DNA from: JBEEPE01 sp964489645
Lineage (GTDB): Bacteria > Verrucomicrobiota > Verrucomicrobiia > Chthoniobacterales > Chthoniobacteraceae
DNA length: 64,000 nt
Reading direction: 5' to 3'
Assembly (NCBI GenBank): GCA_964489645.1
Contig: CAZAZT010000006.1
Location: 1 to 64,000, forward strand
Shown here piece after piece: positions 60,476-64,000 of the stretch. Position numbers and translations under genes: made by a program. Position 1 is the stretch's first letter. Each line of letters opens with the position of its first letter. Under the pieces are notes generated by a model, which saw nothing but the letters and a program-made list of their open reading frames with translations, did not search any database and was not told where the DNA came from.

Positions 60476-61351
60476 ATGGTTGCAAGTGCTGAGTCTGTTT
60501 GCCTGATCGTCAATCCGTTCTCCCAACGGATGCGTGTTTCATTGAAGGGTGATCTTGGAGGGATTTCGATGCGCGGCGCGCGGCTGTGTTATACGCGCGC
60601 GCCGGGGCATGCAGCGGAGTTGGCGCAACAAGCTGTTGAGGAGGGATTTGAGCGTGTCGTTGCGGGAGGGGGTGATGGGACGGTGAATGAGGTGGTGTCG
60701 GGATTGGAGCGGGCGGCGGGTTTCGAGAAGGTGGTTCTTGGGGTGCTCCCATTGGGAACCATGAATGTGTTCGCGCTTGAGATGGGCATTCCCCGTGATC
60801 TTGAGACGGCTTGGCACATCGCTCGGTTCGGAGGTTCTCGCACGAACGATCTTCCGATGGCGAATGGGCGGCCGTTCCTTCAACTGGCTGGCATTGGTTA
60901 CGATGGGGACATCGTTGCGGAGGTGACGTCTCCTGCGAAGGCACGCTGGGGGGCGTTGGCCTATTTGATGGCCGCGATGCGCGTTGGAGCCCGCGTACTT
61001 CCTCGATTCAAGGTTGTGGTCGATGGGAAGTTGGAACGGGAGGCGGAGTGGTTGTTGATCGGGAACGGGCGGTTTTATGGGGGGCCGATTCCGGTGTTCC
61101 CTGGGGCGAGAGTGGATGACGGTTTATTGGACATCGTGGTTGTGCGAAGGGTCACGCCGTTCGTCAGCGCGGCGGCGGTGGCTGGCGTCATGGCAGGTTG
61201 TATACAGCGGGTCCCGGGTGTTGAGTGTTTCCGCGGGCGGCGTGTGGCGGTGCACGGCGATATCGCAGCGGAGATCGATGGCGAATATGTGGGGCGCGGG
61301 CCCATGGACCTCGCTGTCGGAACGAAATCTCTCCGAGTTGCGTGCCTTTAG
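60476..61351 (+). CDS. diacylglycerol kinase-like lipid kinase (DAGK/YegS family)
   Basis: 291 aa. The DAGK catalytic motifs are clear: CLIVNPFSQ, VVAGGGDGTVNEVVSGL (the GGDGT nucleotide motif) near residue 62, LPLGTMNVFALEMGIP, AGIGYDGDIV, LLIGNGRFYGGPIPVFPGARVDDGLLDIVVV and the late EIDGEYVG. It phosphorylates a lipid such as diacylglycerol or a sphingoid base at the inner membrane; specificity is unknown. It converges on the aldehyde dehydrogenase gene over a structured 165-base region. Confidence 0.88.
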   Translation: MVASAESVCLIVNPFSQRMRVSLKGDLGGISMRGARLCYTRAPGHAAELAQQAVEEGFERVVAGGGDGTVNEVVSGLERAAGFEKVVLGVLPLGTMNVFALEMGIPRDLETAWHIARFGGSRTNDLPMANGRPFLQLAGIGYDGDIVAEVTSPAKARWGALAYLMAAMRVGARVLPRFKVVVDGKLEREAEWLLIGNGRFYGGPIPVFPGARVDDGLLDIVVVRRVTPFVSAAAVAGVMAGCIQRVPGVECFRGRRVAVHGDIAAEIDGEYVGRGPMDLAVGTKSLRVACL

Positions 61352-61436
61352 CAGGGTGGAGCCGATCCGCGGCGGACTAGGGTTCGCGGCGGTGGTGTCC
61401 TGCGAAGCCGATTGTCGATGTTTGCACGAATCATCG

Positions 61437-61506
61437 CGATGGACGAGCGATCCGAATCGCGGCGGGTGTCCGGATCAAGACCGCGCCGCGGGGTCGCTCG
61501 TCATCG
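61437..61506. other. Long nested inverted repeat between convergent genes (terminator or structured RNA)
   Basis: Outer arms GACGAGCGA (61442-61450) and TCGCTCGTC (61494-61502) pair perfectly and extend by CGAT/ATCG past a single G bulge. Inner arms CGCGGCG (61458-61464) and CGCCGCG (61484-61490) nest inside. The octamer CGCGGCGG also occurs at 61368, 61385 and 61458. No T tract follows on either strand, so it is not a classic terminator. It fills the gap between the lipid kinase (plus) and the aldehyde dehydrogenase (minus). Confidence 0.5.
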
Positions 61507-61516
61507 ATGCTTCCGC

Positions 61517-63019
61517 TCACTGCGGGAAGTCTTGGTAGGTCACTGGACGGATAAAACGCTGGAGCGCTGCGGTTCCTACGGAGGTGAAGCGAACATCTGT
61601 CGTTGCGGGGTAAGGTCCTCCGTGGGTCATGGAAGCGCAGACCTCGACGCCTGTTGGGTAACCATTCGCGATGAGTCGCCCTGCTTTGCGTTCGAGGATC
61701 TCGATAAGATCGACGTTCTCCGCGAAATCACGAGCCGTTCCGTGGATTGTCGCGGTGAGCTGCCCGGCGAGGCTTGTGGCGAGCGCTCGGAGTTGGGATG
61801 GGGAATCCGCTTTGACGATGAGGGCGAAGGGTCCGAACACCTCCTCGGCCATGCTTGGGTTCGCAAGGTACTCTGATGCGGTTGTTTCCGCGAGCGTTGG
61901 AGTGCCATGGGTGCATTCTCGGCGGACGGGGTGTGTGGTGGATGCGATGACCTGAACACCGGGGGTTCCCGTGACGTGTTTCAGGTTGTGCTCGAAACTG
62001 TCGCGGATGCCTTCGTGCAGCATGGTGGCTGGCGCTGCGGCAGACATTTTTTCAACCAGACTTTGGCGCATCACATCCAAGTCGGATCCGTTGATGGCGA
62101 AGATCAAGCCGGGCTTGGTGCAGAACTGACCGACTCCGAGGGTAATAGAGTTCTTCAACCCTTCAGCGAGGCTGGCAGCGCGTTCTGCGAGGGCCTCGGG
62201 AAGGATGAAGACGGGGTTGAGGCTGCTCATCTCAGCGAACACGGGGATCGGATTCGGGCGAGCTGCTGCAAGGTCGAAGAGGGCGCGGCCCGCCACATGG
62301 GAACCGGTGAAACCGACGGCGCATGCGAGAGGGTGTTTCACAAGAGCGGTGCCGATGACGCGACCTGACCCATGCAGCATGGAGAACACGCCGGATGGCA
62401 GGCCGCACTTGGCCGCCGCTCTCTGGATGCACCCGCCAACGATCTCAGCTGTACCGGGGTGTCCGCTGTGAGCCTTGACGATCACGGGGTTACCGGTTGC
62501 CAGTGCGGAGGCGGTGTCCCCGCCAGCGACGGAGAACGCGAGTGGGAAGTTGCTCGAACCGAACACGATCACCGGTCCGATCGGGATCATCTTCCTGCGG
62601 AGATGTGGTTTGGGGACGGGTTGCCGGTCTGGGATCGCTTCATCGACCGAGATGTCTCGCCAGCGATCGGAACGCGCAGCTTCGGCGAACAGGCGGAGTT
62701 GGCCGACCGTGCGGCCCCGTTCTCCAATCAGGCGGGCTTCCGGAAGGCCGGTCTCGGCCATCGCTCGTTGGATGAGCGCATCGCCTGCCCCGAGGATCTC
62801 TTCTGCGATGGCTTCGAGGAATGCGCCGCGAGCCTCGCCGGTCGATCGGCGGTAAGTGACGAATGCTTCTTCCGCCAGCGTGAGCGCTTGGTCTACCTCG
62901 GAAGGTCCTGCTTCATAGAAGGTTTCAGGAAGGAGGCTGGAGTCCAAAGGGCTCCGGGCTTGGAAGGTTTTGCCTGTGCCGTTGGAGGTTGCGGCGCCGA
63001 GAATGTTGAGTCCGTTCAT
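61517..63019 (-). CDS. alpha-ketoglutaric semialdehyde dehydrogenase-type aldehyde dehydrogenase
   Basis: 500 aa. The catalytic Cys is in GVGQFCTKPG and the general-base Glu in FAEMSSLNPVF; FGSSNFPLAFSVAGGDTASALA and NPVIVKAHSGHPGT mark the KGSADH subgroup, which prefers NADP. It oxidises 2,5-dioxopentanoate (alpha-ketoglutarate semialdehyde) to alpha-ketoglutarate. Its neighbour 49 bases upstream is a KdaD-like dehydratase that makes exactly this semialdehyde, so the pair is likely one metabolic unit. Confidence 0.9.
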   Translation of the reverse strand: MNGLNILGAATSNGTGKTFQARSPLDSSLLPETFYEAGPSEVDQALTLAEEAFVTYRRSTGEARGAFLEAIAEEILGAGDALIQRAMAETGLPEARLIGERGRTVGQLRLFAEAARSDRWRDISVDEAIPDRQPVPKPHLRRKMIPIGPVIVFGSSNFPLAFSVAGGDTASALATGNPVIVKAHSGHPGTAEIVGGCIQRAAAKCGLPSGVFSMLHGSGRVIGTALVKHPLACAVGFTGSHVAGRALFDLAAARPNPIPVFAEMSSLNPVFILPEALAERAASLAEGLKNSITLGVGQFCTKPGLIFAINGSDLDVMRQSLVEKMSAAAPATMLHEGIRDSFEHNLKHVTGTPGVQVIASTTHPVRRECTHGTPTLAETTASEYLANPSMAEEVFGPFALIVKADSPSQLRALATSLAGQLTATIHGTARDFAENVDLIEILERKAGRLIANGYPTGVEVCASMTHGGPYPATTDVRFTSVGTAALQRFIRPVTYQDFPQ

Positions 63020-63068
63020 GAGAGAAGTGGGTGGAGAGGGAGAGTTGTTTGATGTCGGTTGAGGGAGT

Positions 63069-63929
63069 TCAGTTCACGATTTCCACGGGGTTTTCGAGGG
63101 TGCCGATTCCGGAGATCGAGATGGATACGACGTCTCCTGAGGCGAGCGTGAAATCGTCCGCAGGAACGATCCCGGTTCCGGTGAGAAGAACGGCGCCGTG
63201 GTCGAAGCGTTGGCAGCGGAAAAGGTAGCCTGCGAGTTCTGGGAAGCTGCGCTTGATCTGGTCAATGCGTGTTTCACCGGTGAAGACGGTGGTCTGTTGG
63301 CGCGAGATTTTCAGGGTGATGGTCCAGTTACGCACCTCGGATTCGGAGGGACCAAGGACGATCCAAGGGCCGAGGCCACAGGACCGGTGGTACGTCTTCG
63401 CTTGGGGGAGGTAGAGAAGGTTCTCTCCTTCGATATCTCTGGAACTCATGTCATTACCGATGGTGTATCCGACCACTTGGCCTTGACGGTTCATGACCAA
63501 GGCGAGCTCTGGTTCAGGAACATTCCATTTGGCATCCGAGCGGATCCCGACGGCCTCACCGGTGGGGATGGATTTATCGGGGTTCGATTTGAAGAAGATC
63601 TCAGGACGCGGTGCATCGTAAACGCGGTCGTAGGCTGACGCGCTGAAGTCGGACTCTTCCATGCGCGCCTTTTTGCTCCGGAGATATGTCACACCGGCGG
63701 CCCAGATCTCTTGGCGATCGACAGGTGATGCGAATCTGACATCGCCGAGTTTGAAGGTTGTGTGGGTGCGGGCGAGGGCTTTACGGAGTTCGTCGGCGGG
63801 GGAGTGTGCATTGAGGACTTGGCCGATGGATTCGATGCCTGTGCCGGTGAGATCATGGACGAGGCCATCATCCGAGATGGTTCCGATGTGGGTCTGTTGG
63901 TTTGGTGTGACGAAGCGGCAGAGTTTCAT
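63069..63929 (-). CDS. fumarylacetoacetate-hydrolase-fold dehydratase, KdaD-like (2-keto-3-deoxy-pentonate dehydratase)
   Basis: 286 aa. It resembles the archaeal 2-dehydro-3-deoxy-D-arabinonate dehydratase in length and text: the IWAAGVTYLRS block, AYDRVYDAPRPEIFFKSNP, the metal-binding Glu run VPEPELALVMN, GYTIGNDMSSRDIEGENLLYLPQAK and TGTGIVPADDFTLASGDVV. It would convert 2-keto-3-deoxy-arabinonate or -xylonate to alpha-ketoglutarate semialdehyde, the substrate of the adjacent dehydrogenase. Sugar dehydrogenase and pentonate dehydratase genes are not in the window and may lie to the right. Confidence 0.82.
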   Translation of the reverse strand: MKLCRFVTPNQQTHIGTISDDGLVHDLTGTGIESIGQVLNAHSPADELRKALARTHTTFKLGDVRFASPVDRQEIWAAGVTYLRSKKARMEESDFSASAYDRVYDAPRPEIFFKSNPDKSIPTGEAVGIRSDAKWNVPEPELALVMNRQGQVVGYTIGNDMSSRDIEGENLLYLPQAKTYHRSCGLGPWIVLGPSESEVRNWTITLKISRQQTTVFTGETRIDQIKRSFPELAGYLFRCQRFDHGAVLLTGTGIVPADDFTLASGDVVSISISGIGTLENPVEIVN

Positions 63930-64000
63930 GGCGAAATGGGATCAAGGTCGCATGCCACCATCGGAGGGGCAATCGTGAAGGGGTGGGATGGATCCTGAAA

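Noticed and set aside
1..64000. CRISPR arrays, transposons, prophage or defence genes
   Set aside because: No regularly spaced repeats, transposase or integrase motifs, terminal inverted repeats or known defence-domain combinations were seen.
1..64000. tRNA or rRNA genes
   Set aside because: The intergenic spaces large enough to hold one were read for a T-loop and acceptor pattern and none was found; a covariance-model scan would be decisive.

Overview
The window looks like a chromosomal stretch of a Verrucomicrobiota bacterium, probably a draft or metagenome-assembled genome because two 100-base N runs (37301-37400 and 56487-56586) cut through genes. The assignment rests on gene content: planctomycete/verrucomicrobial secreted families (three DUF1501 proteins, a PSCyt1-DUF1549-DUF1553 giant, DUF1080, DUF4838, DUF4091), a chlamydia-like very long GreA, and a complete alternative complex III (ACIII, act) operon coupled to an aa3-type oxidase. 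No mobile element, CRISPR array, tRNA or rRNA was recognised.

Layout. 1-57: tail of a DUF1501 protein. 64-10235, minus strand: a run of housekeeping and secreted-enzyme genes (long GreA, purU, dapA, dapB, folK, panB, a TIM-barrel epimerase, an MBL hydrolase, DUF1501, DUF721/DciA-like). 10399-18445: secreted carbohydrate-related proteins (DUF4838, PIG-L deacetylase, LarA-like DUF2088, DUF1080, lactonase, BNR sialidase-like). 18448-26537: a HAD phosphatase and an orphan histidine-kinase-DHp-like mini-protein, divergent from uvrA, which is followed by a repeat-rich helical protein and mutL. 26592-29630: a coiled-coil/AT-hook/double winged-helix DNA-binding protein, a LOG-family protein, clpS and a DUF2017 protein.

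29913-46097 is the centrepiece: one long plus-strand respiratory operon, preceded by a perfect TGTGA-N6-TCACA palindrome (29657-29674) and closed by a strong terminator (46121-46150). It encodes ACIII (actABCDEF), then a module of a small anchored protein, a cbb3-subunit-I-like protein with no histidine ligands, a CcoO-like monoheme cytochrome, and three tandem copies of one cytochrome c domain spread over two genes, then the aa3 oxidase (coxA, coxC, coxD, two tiny membrane proteins, coxB). Electrons would run from quinol through ACIII and the cytochromes to CoxB/CoxA. 46158-49270 carries the assembly genes ctaA, ctaB, SCO and DUF420. The heme-less CcoN-like protein with its CcoO partner is the best candidate here for an undescribed system.

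49342-56198: DUF4091, DUF1501 and the PSCyt1/DUF1549/DUF1553 protein. 56257-60457: a glycine-zipper lipoprotein and aat (both truncated by the second gap), argA, rsmD and an AsmA-like protein. 60476-63929: a lipid kinase, then, past a strongly structured intergenic element, an alpha-ketoglutaric-semialdehyde dehydrogenase and a KdaD-like dehydratase, which together suggest an oxidative (Weimberg-type) pentose or uronate route.
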